From: Solobacterium sp.
GTDB taxonomy: Bacteria; Bacillota_I; Bacilli_A; Erysipelotrichales; Erysipelotrichaceae
Direction of reading: 5' to 3'
DNA length: 12,509 bases
Assembly (NCBI GenBank): GCA_017543005.1
Contig: JAFWEA010000290.1
Location: forward strand, 1 to 12,509
Under the pieces are notes generated by a model, which ran no database searches, was not told where the DNA came from, and saw nothing but the letters and a program-made list of their open reading frames with translations. How positions within the stretch are numbered: position 1 is the stretch's first letter; every line of letters begins with the position of its first letter. Below, piece after piece: positions 1 through 6,482 of the stretch. A program made the translations under genes and the position numbers.

Positions 1-370
1 ACATCTCCTCCGTATACCGGGTCCGGCTGCGGAGTTCCCCTTTGATCAGCCGGCGGAACGGATTTACATAATCCGGGAACAGCTCGGGATGCCCTTCCAT
101 CCGGGCGGCAATGCTGCGGAGCGTTGCCTTATACCGGTGTGAGGTCCTGACACTCATGGAGCCGTTACTGACCCGCTGGTCCAGATAGTCAAAATATTCC
201 TTCGCATCTGCCGGTGTCATGGTGGCGATATGAAACTTCCCATCTTCATAAGCATGGAGAAGATTCAGCACTTTACGATAATCGTTTACGGTTGAGGGCC
301 GCTTTTTCATGTCGGCCAGAAGCGTGTTCCACTGGTTCTCATCCAGACCGGACGGCAGATGATTTTTCAT
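1..370 (-). CDS. Tyrosine-recombinase-like integrase, N-terminal part (cut by window edge)
   Basis: This reading frame runs off the left edge; about 123 residues are visible. It begins at an ATG (368-370, minus strand) preceded by GGAGG with a six-base spacer and a near-consensus promoter. The visible part is basic and helical (residues 18-34 and 52-69, then an SVRTSHRYKATLRSIAARME stretch near 70-90) and ends in a basic run (FRRLIKGELRSRTRYTEEM). This is the pattern of the SAM-like core-binding N-terminal domain of phage-type tyrosine recombinases, where the C-terminal catalytic domain would follow. The catalytic R-H-R-Y residues lie outside the window, so the family call rests on the N-terminal domain only. 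It could belong to an element extending leftwards. Base composition is like the neighbouring genome, not like the AT-rich island at 3612-6482. It is probably a separate unit from that island. Confidence 0.6.
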   Translation of the reverse strand, partial: MKNHLPSGLDENQWNTLLADMKKRPSTVNDYRKVLNLLHAYEDGKFHIATMTPADAKEYFDYLDQRVSNGSMSVRTSHRYKATLRSIAARMEGHPELFPDYVNPFRRLIKGELRSRTRYTEEM

Positions 371-411
371 AGGGCCTCCATTCTAAGACGTTGATTCGAT
401 CTATTTAACAG

Positions 412-440
412 TTATAACTTATCATAAAAACGAATGTCAA
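412..440 (-). promoter_or_regulatory. Sigma-A type promoter of the integrase gene
   Basis: Read on the minus strand, a perfect -35 box TTGACA (435-440) is followed after exactly 17 bases by TTATAA (412-417), one mismatch from TATAAT. The initiation region would be near 405, leaving a leader of about 35 bases before the start codon. The surrounding 371-490 sequence is AT-rich. This is the best-matching promoter in the window. Confidence 0.75.
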
Positions 441-540
441 TAAATATAATTCCGTTTTCATTTCACGACATTTATCACATATTTTTCCATAATGTTGCCG
501 TATTTCTGCGGCACAGGATTGTTATTATAATCATGCAGAT

Positions 541-555
541 GCAGATATGATCTGC
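541..555. repeat. Small inverted repeat in intergenic region
   Basis: GCAGAT-ATG-ATCTGC is a perfect six-base inverted repeat with a three-base centre. It is preceded directly by another GCAGAT (535-540). It lies between the integrase promoter and the hydrolase terminator. It could be a protein-binding site; nothing else in 441-615 is recognisable. Confidence 0.35.
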
Positions 556-615
556 CCTGAACACTGCTCCCCCTTTAGCAGATGATTCAGATTCTATCCC
601 CTATATAATGAAATG

Positions 616-635
616 AAAAGGCCGGAAGGCCTTTT
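616..635 (-). terminator. Rho-independent terminator of the alpha/beta hydrolase gene
   Basis: AAAAGGCC-GGAA-GGCCTTTT is a perfect eight-base stem with a four-base loop, located 13 bases beyond the hydrolase stop codon. On the minus strand the stem ends in a T run. It is nearly symmetric, so it could stop transcription from either side. Confidence 0.75.
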
Positions 636-648
636 CACATTTTACCGG

Positions 649-1488
649 TCAGTTGACCAGGTCAGCGATGAATTTTGCGGCGAAGCGGATCATGGCAACC
701 CGGCCCTGGTCAAGACCATGGGTGGCCGGCAGGATCTTCACCCGGTGCAGGGCTGTGGATCCTTCTTTTTTCAGTGTATCGAAAAGCGGTTTGACCACGG
801 TATCATAATCAATCAGGGCATCGGCAGAACCGCAGATGCAGCAGATGTTCATATCCCTGAGCTCCAGGGCCGCGTGGTCGAAGCGGTAGTCCGGGGCGTG
901 TTCGGTGAGGTCTTTCTGCATGGCTTCGGCGCCGTCGGTATGCATGATCAGGCCTTCCTTCATCAATGCCAGGGTGGCTTTCGGATCCTTCAGGGCCAAC
1001 ATGGCATTGTACGGGGCCAGCAGGATGATGCCCTTGAGCCATTTGAGCTTACGGGCTGCGTTGACACTGGTGTTGCCGCCCATGGAGTGACCGGCCAGGA
1101 AGATCTTGTCCGGATCGACATTGTACTTTGTGCAGAAGGCCTTGCTGTGGACGTGTCTGGCAATGGTGACGGCATCCTCGACACAGTTGGAGACGAGGTA
1201 TTTGCCCTGGCTGCCCCAGGCGCCGCGGTGGTGGACATTGACGCAGACGCAGCCGGCCCGGCGCAGGCTGAACAGCAGGTCGTCATTCCGGCCGGTGCCC
1301 GGGAAGCCATGGAAGAAGATGACACAGGGGCGCGGTTCGGTGTAGCTTCCGTCCGGCCACATGATGACGCCATAGACATGATCCCCGTTCACCTTGACAT
1401 CAAGGGCCGAATACGCGGCATAGTCCTCGCCGTCTCTGTGCGGGGTGTCCCGGAACAGATATTCGGGACGGAAACACTTGTTGTTCAT
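649..1488 (-). CDS. Alpha/beta hydrolase (serine hydrolase/esterase-like)
   Basis: The 279-residue protein has the order of motifs of a cytoplasmic alpha/beta-hydrolase. An oxyanion-loop HGFPG is at 60-64, the nucleophile elbow GHSMGG at 133-138 has Ser135, an acid residue is in GSADALID (Asp223, or Asp227), and the catalytic His257 is in THGLD near the C-terminus. The sequence between strands (RRAGCVCVNVHHRGAWGSQG, 76-95) resembles dienelactone-hydrolase and acylaminoacyl-peptidase-like proteins. Substrate cannot be predicted. There is no signal peptide. Start ATG at 1486-1488 is supported by GGAGG seven bases upstream. A TATAAT at 1515-1520 (minus) is a probable -10 box, and a terminator follows the gene, so it is likely monocistronic. 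It is divergent from the beta-lactamase-family gene at 1619 with a shared 130-base intergenic region. Confidence 0.85.
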   Translation of the reverse strand: MNNKCFRPEYLFRDTPHRDGEDYAAYSALDVKVNGDHVYGVIMWPDGSYTEPRPCVIFFHGFPGTGRNDDLLFSLRRAGCVCVNVHHRGAWGSQGKYLVSNCVEDAVTIARHVHSKAFCTKYNVDPDKIFLAGHSMGGNTSVNAARKLKWLKGIILLAPYNAMLALKDPKATLALMKEGLIMHTDGAEAMQKDLTEHAPDYRFDHAALELRDMNICCICGSADALIDYDTVVKPLFDTLKKEGSTALHRVKILPATHGLDQGRVAMIRFAAKFIADLVN

Positions 1489-1514
1489 TCTGATTCCTCC
1501 GTTGTTATGCCTCT

Positions 1515-1520
1515 ATTATA
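1515..1520 (-). promoter_or_regulatory. -10 box for the alpha/beta hydrolase gene
   Basis: A perfect TATAAT is present on the minus strand 27 bases upstream of the hydrolase start codon. No convincing -35 box is found 16-18 bases upstream, so the assignment rests on the -10 hexamer and its position in the divergent intergenic region. Confidence 0.5.
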
Positions 1521-1569
1521 GCGGCTGCCCGGCTTTCCACGGGAAGAAAAGCGGACAGGCCCTGCGTCA

Positions 1570-1578
1570 TGGTAGAAT
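1570..1578 (+). promoter_or_regulatory. Extended -10 promoter of the beta-lactamase-family gene
   Basis: TGGTAGAAT matches the extended -10 form (TG-n-TAnnAT) and sits 40 bases before the ATG at 1619. The -35 region is poor, which is tolerated with extended -10 promoters. Similar TGnTAnnAT-like sites precede the genes at 8565 and 10206. Confidence 0.4.
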
Positions 1579-1618
1579 AACATTGACCTGCTGTTGACTG
1601 ACAGCACGAAAGGACAAC

Positions 1619-2644
1619 ATGAAACTGACTGAACTGAATCAACTGAATCCGTATTTTGACGGTCTGCTGGCTGATGGCCTGGTGCCGGCGCTTTCCGTGT
1701 GCGTGGTCTGGCATGATGATACATGGGTGTATCACGGCGGCGTGAAGGATCTTGATACAAAGGAACCCAACGGCCGGGATACACTGTTTGACCTGGCTTC
1801 ATTGACCAAGGTGATTGCGACCACCACCAGCATCCTGCAGCTGCGGGATGAAGGCTTTCTGAACCTGCAGGATCCGCTGAAAAAGTATCTGCCGGACTGC
1901 ACGGTTGAGGCGACCGTTGAACAGTGTCTGCTGCATGCGACCGGCTGCCAGGCAGGGAAGATCGATTACCGCTATATGAACGGTCAGCAGCTCAGGGAAG
2001 CTGTGCTGCACCATCCGCAGGCGGAGGAACTCATCGGCCTGCCGGTTTACTCGGATGTCAATTTCATCCTGCTGGGCTGGGTGATCGAACAGGCTTCCCC
2101 GTATCACAGTCTGCGTAAACATGTGGAGGAGCGCATCCTGAAACCGCTGCACATGCAGGACAGCGGCTTCTGCCCGGAAGATACAAAGCGCTGCTGTGCC
2201 TATGAGAAAACGGCTGAGGACGGCACGATCCGCGGCCGGGTTCATGACGGCAAGTCCTTCCGGCTGGGCGGGGTCTGCGGCCATGCCGGGCTGTTTGCCA
2301 CGGTGGATGACATCGCCCTGTTCCTGCATGCCTTCCTGCGGGAAGAGCCGCAGCTGCTGGCGAAGGATACCTTCCGGGAACTCTATGAGCCGCATATATC
2401 AACCCCGCAGCGGATCCGCACCTATGGCTGGATCCTGAAGGATGTTGACCGGCCGGTGCCGAAGCGGGCTTCCGGCAGGACTCTCTTCCATACGGGCTTT
2501 ACCGGCAATTACCTCTATATAGACAAAGAACGGGATACCGGCATCGGCATCCTGTCGAACCGCATTCATCCGGACCGCCGCGACCGGCGGATCATCGAAC
2601 AGCTGCAGGATATCTACGATCATATCGATGCGTGCCTGGAATAA
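1619..2644 (+). CDS. Serine hydrolase of the beta-lactamase/class C PBP-like family
   Basis: The 341-residue protein belongs to the 'beta-lactamase family' of serine hydrolases (class C beta-lactamase, EstB esterase and D-aminopeptidase relatives). The SxxK motif is SLTK at 61-64 (nucleophile Ser61, Lys64). The second motif is YSD at 144-146, equivalent to Y-x-N with Asp replacing Asn. The third is HTG at 291-293, in place of KTG, as in many esterase-like members. A conserved GHAGLF stretch is at 221-226. No signal peptide or membrane anchor is visible, so a cytoplasmic esterase/peptidase is more likely than a secreted beta-lactamase; antibiotic resistance should not be inferred. The start is supported by AAAGGA five bases upstream. 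Only 21 bases separate it from the next gene, suggesting one transcript. Substrate unknown. Confidence 0.85.
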   Translation: MKLTELNQLNPYFDGLLADGLVPALSVCVVWHDDTWVYHGGVKDLDTKEPNGRDTLFDLASLTKVIATTTSILQLRDEGFLNLQDPLKKYLPDCTVEATVEQCLLHATGCQAGKIDYRYMNGQQLREAVLHHPQAEELIGLPVYSDVNFILLGWVIEQASPYHSLRKHVEERILKPLHMQDSGFCPEDTKRCCAYEKTAEDGTIRGRVHDGKSFRLGGVCGHAGLFATVDDIALFLHAFLREEPQLLAKDTFRELYEPHISTPQRIRTYGWILKDVDRPVPKRASGRTLFHTGFTGNYLYIDKERDTGIGILSNRIHPDRRDRRIIEQLQDIYDHIDACLE

Positions 2645-2665
2645 CCGGGACAGGAAGGAGAAAAC

Positions 2666-3238
2666 ATGAAGATCTTTGCAGAAAAAGGCTACACCAACAC
2701 CCCCGAAGTCGTTGCCATCGTCAAGGAGTATGTCAAGGAACATCCCTACATCCACAACATTGTCATGGCTTCCAAGACCGGCTACAGCATTGATATGTTC
2801 CTGGAGGCCTTCGCCGCCGAGAACATCGATGTGAACTTCACGATTGTCACGCACTGCTATGGCGACCTGGGCCCGGGCCAGTGTGAAATGACCCCGGAAA
2901 AGCGGCAGGAACTGCAGGCCAAGGGTGTCCGGGTCATCACCGCAACCCATGCGCTGTCCGGTGCGGAACGGGGTATCGTCAACCACTTCGGCGGCGGCTG
3001 GACTCCGGCCATCCTGATGGCGGACACCCTGAAGATGCTGGGCCAGGGCATGAAGGTCGGCGTCGAGATTTCCCTGATGGCCATGGACAACGGCGCGGTT
3101 CCGTATGGGGAAGAAATCATTGCGATCGGCGGCTGCGGCCATGGGGCTGACTATGCCATCACCCTGATCCCGGGCCACTCCAACAATCTCTTCGAGACCA
3201 AGGTCATTGATATCCTCTGCAAGCCGCGAATCTCCTGA
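2666..3238 (+). CDS. Pyruvate kinase C-terminal-like alpha/beta domain protein
   Basis: The 190-residue protein resembles the stand-alone alpha/beta domain family related to the C-terminal domain of pyruvate kinase (proteins like archaeal AF0103/MTH1675); this is from memory of the family, not a search. Visible supporting parts are a KTG/S segment near 37-41, VTHCYG at 61-66, an ATHALSGAERG stretch at 93-103, VGVEISLMAMDNGAVP at 131-146 and the glycine-rich GGCGHGADYA at 155-164, which recalls the C-terminal nucleotide/effector site of pyruvate kinase. There is no TIM-barrel catalytic domain, so it is not a pyruvate kinase. Role unknown. The start follows GGAAGGAG; the gene is 21 bases after the beta-lactamase-family gene and probably co-transcribed with it. 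No terminator is evident in the 58 bases downstream. Confidence 0.7.
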   Translation: MKIFAEKGYTNTPEVVAIVKEYVKEHPYIHNIVMASKTGYSIDMFLEAFAAENIDVNFTIVTHCYGDLGPGQCEMTPEKRQELQAKGVRVITATHALSGAERGIVNHFGGGWTPAILMADTLKMLGQGMKVGVEISLMAMDNGAVPYGEEIIAIGGCGHGADYAITLIPGHSNNLFETKVIDILCKPRIS

Positions 3239-3296
3239 GAAAGCCCTTTCATTTAAATAAAAGTGCGCTATATTAAAGATGTAAGGAGATACAGGT

Positions 3297-3563
3297 ATGG
3301 ATAACAGAATGATTGTATATATTGACCCTGAAGAAAATAATCTTGCCGGCAAGGACGATGCGCTGCGGGCGCTGGACGAAATATTCACGGACAACGGTTA
3401 CGAGTCCCTGGTTTTCGACGGAAAGACATATTATATTTCCCGCCGGGATGTGGATGTTCAGAACGTTGACTACATTGTCGAACTGATCGAACAGCGGGTC
3501 GAAGGACTGCACCTGGAACACAGCAAAGTGTGGGAACTGGTCCCGGCTGAGCCGGCTGAATAA
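3297..3563 (+). CDS. Small acidic protein of unknown function (88 residues)
   Basis: I do not recognise this protein. It is strongly acidic, begins MDNRMIVYIDPEENNLAGKD, contains a FDGKTYYISRRDV stretch (residues 40-52) that looks like beta strands, then a helix (VDYIVELIEQRVEGL, 57-71), and ends in PAEPAE. No membrane segment or cysteine pair is present. The start is supported by AAGGAG eight bases upstream. TATATT at 3269-3274 may be a -10 box, so it may have its own promoter, although it is only 58 bases after the pyruvate-kinase-like gene. Base composition and codons match the GC-rich neighbours. A strong terminator follows at 3587. It is a real gene by start site, composition and terminator, but function is unknown. 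Confidence 0.7.
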   Translation: MDNRMIVYIDPEENNLAGKDDALRALDEIFTDNGYESLVFDGKTYYISRRDVDVQNVDYIVELIEQRVEGLHLEHSKVWELVPAEPAE

Positions 3564-3585
3564 ACAGAATTTCAGGTTCACAAAA

Positions 3586-3605
3586 GAGCCGCGGTAATGC
3601 CGCGG
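3586..3605 (+). repeat. 20-base direct repeat flanking the AT-rich island (left copy)
   Basis: GAGCCGCGGTAATGCCGCGG is identical to 6483-6502. Upstream flanks are unrelated; downstream, both copies run into a T tract and then diverge. The pair brackets about 2.88 kb of AT-rich sequence and is consistent with a duplicated integration site, or with two copies of a recurrent genomic terminator. Confidence 0.8.
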
Positions 3606-3611
3606 CTTTTT
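3587..3611 (+). terminator. Terminator, left copy of the island-flanking hairpin
   Basis: The stem AGCCGCGG (3587-3594) pairs with CCGCGGCT (3600-3607) around a TAATG loop and is followed by T residues. It ends the transcript of the 88-residue protein. The core GAGCCGCGGTAATGCCGCGG (3586-3605) is repeated exactly at 6483-6502 beyond the AT-rich island. Confidence 0.85.
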
Positions 3612-3626
3612 AAGATCATTATTCAC
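3607..3626 (+). repeat. Imperfect inverted repeat, left end of island
   Basis: TTTTTAAGATCATTATTCAC matches the reverse complement of 6451-6470 at 15 of 20 positions, with a TTAAGAyCATT core. It lies directly inside the left direct repeat. AT-richness raises the chance of coincidence. Confidence 0.4.
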
Positions 3627-3657
3627 TGCTATAAATCATAAAAGACAGGAATGTATA

Positions 3658-3674
3658 CTGTATAATTAATACAG
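3658..3674 (+). promoter_or_regulatory. Palindrome overlapping the probable -10 box of the island operon
   Basis: CTGTAT-AATTA-ATACAG is a perfect six-base inverted repeat with a five-base centre. TATAAT at 3661-3666 lies inside it and is the best -10 candidate for the three-gene operon, 74 bases before the first ATG. The -35 region is weak. A repressor bound here would block the promoter; no regulator gene is seen in the island. Confidence 0.45.
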
Positions 3675-3739
3675 AATAGATTTTCTTTAAAAAGGTAATA
3701 TCAAATAGTATATAGATTTTCAAAAAGAGGGAACGAAAG

Positions 3740-5179
3740 ATGAATGATTCCAGTTCGATTTCAGATAATGTTATCCATGGTTTAATTGATAATTATAAAT
3801 CTTTTAAAGATAATACCAACAAAGCAGATTATGTATATTCCATTTTTAACGAGTTTTATTCTACGCATGATCAAAATTGTCCATATGAGAAGAGCAGTTT
3901 TTATGTCATAGAAATAGGGCCTATCAACGGGAAGGTTATTTCATACGTTATATTTCTTCCATACTCTATTTTATCTGTACAGAAATTGTTTCTATTTTCA
4001 AATTTAAGCGGTGATTTCGTTGAACTATATTCAGTAGACAGAAGAGATAAATATATATTATCTATTCTTAATAAGTCGAATGGTTATATGTTTAAGTCTG
4101 TTGCCACAGATATTGAAGACGAAGAGTCGTTGTTCCAATTGGCATTTGATTCTTTTTCTGAAATACATGAAGACGATTTAGATGAATATGATGACATTCA
4201 TGATCCCAATGCATATTATCAGAAAGTTTTAAAGGGAAATGTAGAATTGCTGAATGCTGGTAACCACCTTGACTATGAACCGTTCATCAATTTATTGGAT
4301 GAAACAGAGATAGACGAATTATCCACGCTTGATGATATTAATTCTATGGTTAAACTTCCCATTACAGAATTAAGCATAATGAGATTTTTAAGGCTTCATC
4401 TTCCAAAAGATAAAATGGAAATGCTTTTAGTACTATTGATAGGTTTAAACGAAAAGATTGATAGGCGGGTTTTAAAAGAAGAGTATGCCGTTTTGAAAGA
4501 AATAAATGCAAAACTTGATAGATATGATTTATACATATTATCTTCTAATCTGGAGCACTATCTTGCATTATCTGGTGATATTGACTGTCAAGCTAAGATT
4601 ATCAATGAATACAACAATTACTTGTTTGGGCCTGACAAGAATAGAAGTTTAGATAAGCCACGGGATTATTATTTTGATGAAATTCAGTATTATATATCAC
4701 TCTTTTGCGAAAATGATAATGTTATTCTTTCAGAACAGACACTTCAAGTGTGCATATTACCCGAGGTTCGATACACTGACATAGCAAATAAACTTATACA
4801 AATGGCCTACGAAGCAAATGAATATAAATATATTGGATATGTTATTGAATACTATGAGGGGAACAGTGATGTACAGCAAAGAATTTGTGATGAATGGATT
4901 GGCAAAGGGTATCCAGAGTTTTATTTGCAGAAGATTAATGGCCTATTAATTGAAGGAAACCATAACGAAGTTCAAAGAATATTGGAAAGCACACATTTCA
5001 GAAATATATCTGAATCCTTACTGTTAAAAATCTATGTCGATACTAAGTATTTTGGGGGCAATCAAGGAGAATTAAGTATTTTGCAATACTTAGCAAATGA
5101 AAGATCAATTCGCTGGGCAGTTACGGCGCTAAACACAAGATTTAGGTTGACTTTGTTCGGAAAGTGGGTCAGAAAATAA
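3740..5179 (+). CDS. Unknown 479-residue protein, first gene of the island operon
   Basis: I do not recognise this protein. Residues 50-120 look beta-rich (alternating hydrophobic FYVIEIG, YVIFLPY, DFVELYSV). Residues 122-156 form a very acidic linker (DIEDEES, EIHEDDLDEYDDIHD). The rest, about 205-479, looks like a series of amphipathic helices (for example MRFLRLHLPKDKMEMLLVLL and IANKLIQMAYEANEYKYIGY), as in helical-repeat scaffolds. The C-terminus turns basic (RFRLTLFGKWVRK). No Walker motif, nuclease signature, TIR domain, signal peptide or clear membrane segment is seen. The start has GAGGG upstream with a nine-base spacer. The stop is one base before the next ATG, implying translational coupling. 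AT-rich codon use contrasts strongly with flanking genes, suggesting transfer. A role as scaffold or sensor in an accessory system is possible but unproven. Confidence 0.8.
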   Translation: MNDSSSISDNVIHGLIDNYKSFKDNTNKADYVYSIFNEFYSTHDQNCPYEKSSFYVIEIGPINGKVISYVIFLPYSILSVQKLFLFSNLSGDFVELYSVDRRDKYILSILNKSNGYMFKSVATDIEDEESLFQLAFDSFSEIHEDDLDEYDDIHDPNAYYQKVLKGNVELLNAGNHLDYEPFINLLDETEIDELSTLDDINSMVKLPITELSIMRFLRLHLPKDKMEMLLVLLIGLNEKIDRRVLKEEYAVLKEINAKLDRYDLYILSSNLEHYLALSGDIDCQAKIINEYNNYLFGPDKNRSLDKPRDYYFDEIQYYISLFCENDNVILSEQTLQVCILPEVRYTDIANKLIQMAYEANEYKYIGYVIEYYEGNSDVQQRICDEWIGKGYPEFYLQKINGLLIEGNHNEVQRILESTHFRNISESLLLKIYVDTKYFGGNQGELSILQYLANERSIRWAVTALNTRFRLTLFGKWVRK

Positions 5180-5180
5180 A

Positions 5181-5921
5181 ATGAAACCAACATCAAATGA
5201 GCCGATTATAAAAATAATCAAGGATCATCAAAATTTGTTCATAACCGTATTGTTAACCTTCCGAGCATTATCTTATCTAGACGAAGCAATAAAAGAAACA
5301 GATGTCATTAATCCGGACACTTCTTTCTGGGCACAAGCAATTGAAATGTTTGGGACTTATATCGTAAAACTAGTTTTCCATGATGAGTGTTTTAATAATC
5401 ACTACGAGGATTATATTAAACTGATGACTAAGATAAGCCCGTTGTCAATCGCTGATAAGTTGACATTTGAGCATATGGAGCAGCTGTGTGATCTATCGAT
5501 TCAAGATGCTGAATCGATGAAAAACTTCATTATCCAATTGAGTAAAGTGTTTGGAAAAGATAAAATCATCATGGCTTTATTTTTGCCGATCTTTAATCAA
5601 GTGTTAACAGAGTATCAGAAAATGAGAATTGAGTATTATTGCGATGAATTTGAGGATCCGTTACCCTCTCTGTTGCATTCGACTTCCAATATTTGGAAGA
5701 ACTTAAATATGTCTGACTATCAAATTATAGAAAATATTCTGCCAGAAAATAGCGAACATATATCTTCAGTCAATACAGATATCATCAAAAATGATAATAG
5801 TACAATTCAAGATGTTGCTGAGTCAGAACAAGTTGCTGTAACAAAGTATTGTAGGTTTTGCGGATCAAAAATTCCATTCGATTCAATTTACTGCGAAAAA
5901 TGTGGGAAAAAATTGATTTAG
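5181..5921 (+). CDS. Unknown helical protein with C-terminal zinc ribbon (246 residues)
   Basis: Residues 1-190 look helical and match nothing I recognise. Residues 190-220 are a polar, probably disordered linker. The C-terminus carries a zinc-ribbon motif: Cys224-x2-Cys227, ten residues, then Cys238-x2-Cys241, reading YCRFCGSK...YCEKCGKKL. This is the compact ribbon common at the termini of bacterial proteins, usually for protein or nucleic-acid contact. No catalytic motif or transmembrane helix is evident; the hydrophobic stretch IITVLLTF-like at 18-28 is too short and polar-flanked. The gene starts one base after the upstream stop and has only a weak ribosome binding site, so it is likely translated by coupling. 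It is ten bases ahead of the third island gene. The zinc-ribbon call is firm; the function is unknown. Confidence 0.8.
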   Translation: MKPTSNEPIIKIIKDHQNLFITVLLTFRALSYLDEAIKETDVINPDTSFWAQAIEMFGTYIVKLVFHDECFNNHYEDYIKLMTKISPLSIADKLTFEHMEQLCDLSIQDAESMKNFIIQLSKVFGKDKIIMALFLPIFNQVLTEYQKMRIEYYCDEFEDPLPSLLHSTSNIWKNLNMSDYQIIENILPENSEHISSVNTDIIKNDNSTIQDVAESEQVAVTKYCRFCGSKIPFDSIYCEKCGKKLI

Positions 5922-5931
5922 AAGGTGTTCT

Positions 5932-6399
5932 ATGATAGAAACAAGTGCTTATGATCGCTGTAAAAATATAGTTTTAAAAGAAATAAACAGTGAAAAGAAT
6001 GTAAAGCCGTCTGTTATTTCTGCATATCTTGAATCGTGTGATGCTAAAACACAATTTAAGTACGCAATGTTAGTGCGCAATGAAAGATTATCGCATAATC
6101 CAGAATATCAAGTAGAATTGGCAAAGCTTTCAATAGAAATTGAAATAATACATTCGTCAAAACGTTTTTCTGATATTCGGAAAGCAAATCCTGATGCTCG
6201 ATTCTATTTTTCCCTTAATAATACAAATAAGTATTGCGGGTATTACTGGCTACAGAAAGCAATAGAAGTTGATAGTTTATCAGGATATAAATATCTTATT
6301 GAACTATCCAAGGATAATTCTCTTAGAGAAACAATCACAGAAGAAGTTGTTGAAGCGGCTTTTACAGCCTGTCAATTATTAGATAAAAAGACAAAGTAA
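5932..6399 (+). CDS. Unknown small helical protein, third island gene (155 residues)
   Basis: I do not recognise this protein overall. It is predicted mostly helical and soluble. A segment near 102-127 (CGYYWLQKAIEVDSLSGYKY and following) recalls a single Sel1/TPR-type repeat, with the aromatic, Lys-Ala and Gly/Tyr spacing of that fold, but one degenerate repeat is weak evidence. Cysteines are scattered and form no metal site. The start ATG follows AGAAGGTG with a suitable spacer and lies ten bases after the upstream stop, so the three genes form one transcript. It ends 84 bases before the right copy of the flanking terminator, with a small hairpin (6418-6433) between. Composition is AT-rich like the rest of the island. 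Confidence 0.75.
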   Translation: MIETSAYDRCKNIVLKEINSEKNVKPSVISAYLESCDAKTQFKYAMLVRNERLSHNPEYQVELAKLSIEIEIIHSSKRFSDIRKANPDARFYFSLNNTNKYCGYYWLQKAIEVDSLSGYKYLIELSKDNSLRETITEEVVEAAFTACQLLDKKTK

Positions 6400-6417
6400 A
6401 GTGGCTATTTGAATATG

Positions 6418-6433
6418 GTTTCTTGAGAGAAAC
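6418..6433 (+). other. Short hairpin after the island operon
   Basis: GTTTCT-TGAG-AGAAAC is a perfect six-base stem with a four-base loop, 19 bases after the last island stop codon. No proper T run follows, so it is a weak terminator at best or an mRNA-end stabilising element. Confidence 0.35.
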
Positions 6434-6450
6434 TGCTCTTTGATAAAGTT

Positions 6451-6470
6451 GTGATAAATGGTCTTAAGAT
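6451..6470 (-). repeat. Imperfect inverted repeat, right end of island
   Basis: GTGATAAATGGTCTTAAGAT is the inverted partner of 3607-3626 (15 of 20 matching) and lies 12 bases inside the right direct repeat. Confidence 0.4.
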
Positions 6471-6482
6471 TAAAGCATCGGT

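Larger units (their letters stand above)
3612..6482. mobile_element. AT-rich accessory island with three unknown genes
   Basis: Base composition changes sharply at both edges. Inside, codons are AT-rich (TTA/TTG Leu, AGA Arg, AAA Lys, ATA Ile), while the flanking genes use CTG, CGG and GGC. The segment holds three same-strand genes separated by 1 and 10 bases and no integrase or transposase. It is bounded by identical 20-base terminator copies and by imperfect inverted repeats. The organisation suggests horizontally acquired cargo inserted between the 88-residue protein gene and the GH1 gene. How it moved is not visible. Confidence 0.6.

Noticed and set aside
613..1521. Open frame of 302 codons on the plus strand opposite the hydrolase
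   Set aside because: It is antisense to a gene with a complete catalytic motif set, has no ribosome binding site, and begins inside the hydrolase terminator.
1619..2644. Beta-lactamase antibiotic resistance gene
   Set aside because: There is no signal peptide, and the third motif is HTG rather than KTG, which fits the esterase/peptidase-like members of the family.
2399..3394. Open frame of 331 codons on the minus strand
   Set aside because: Runs across three sense genes with good starts; an artefact of codon bias.
3740..6399. Known defence system (restriction-modification, CBASS, TIR/NLR-type, toxin-antitoxin)
   Set aside because: No methylase, nuclease, cyclase, Walker, TIR or toxin motif is visible in the three proteins.
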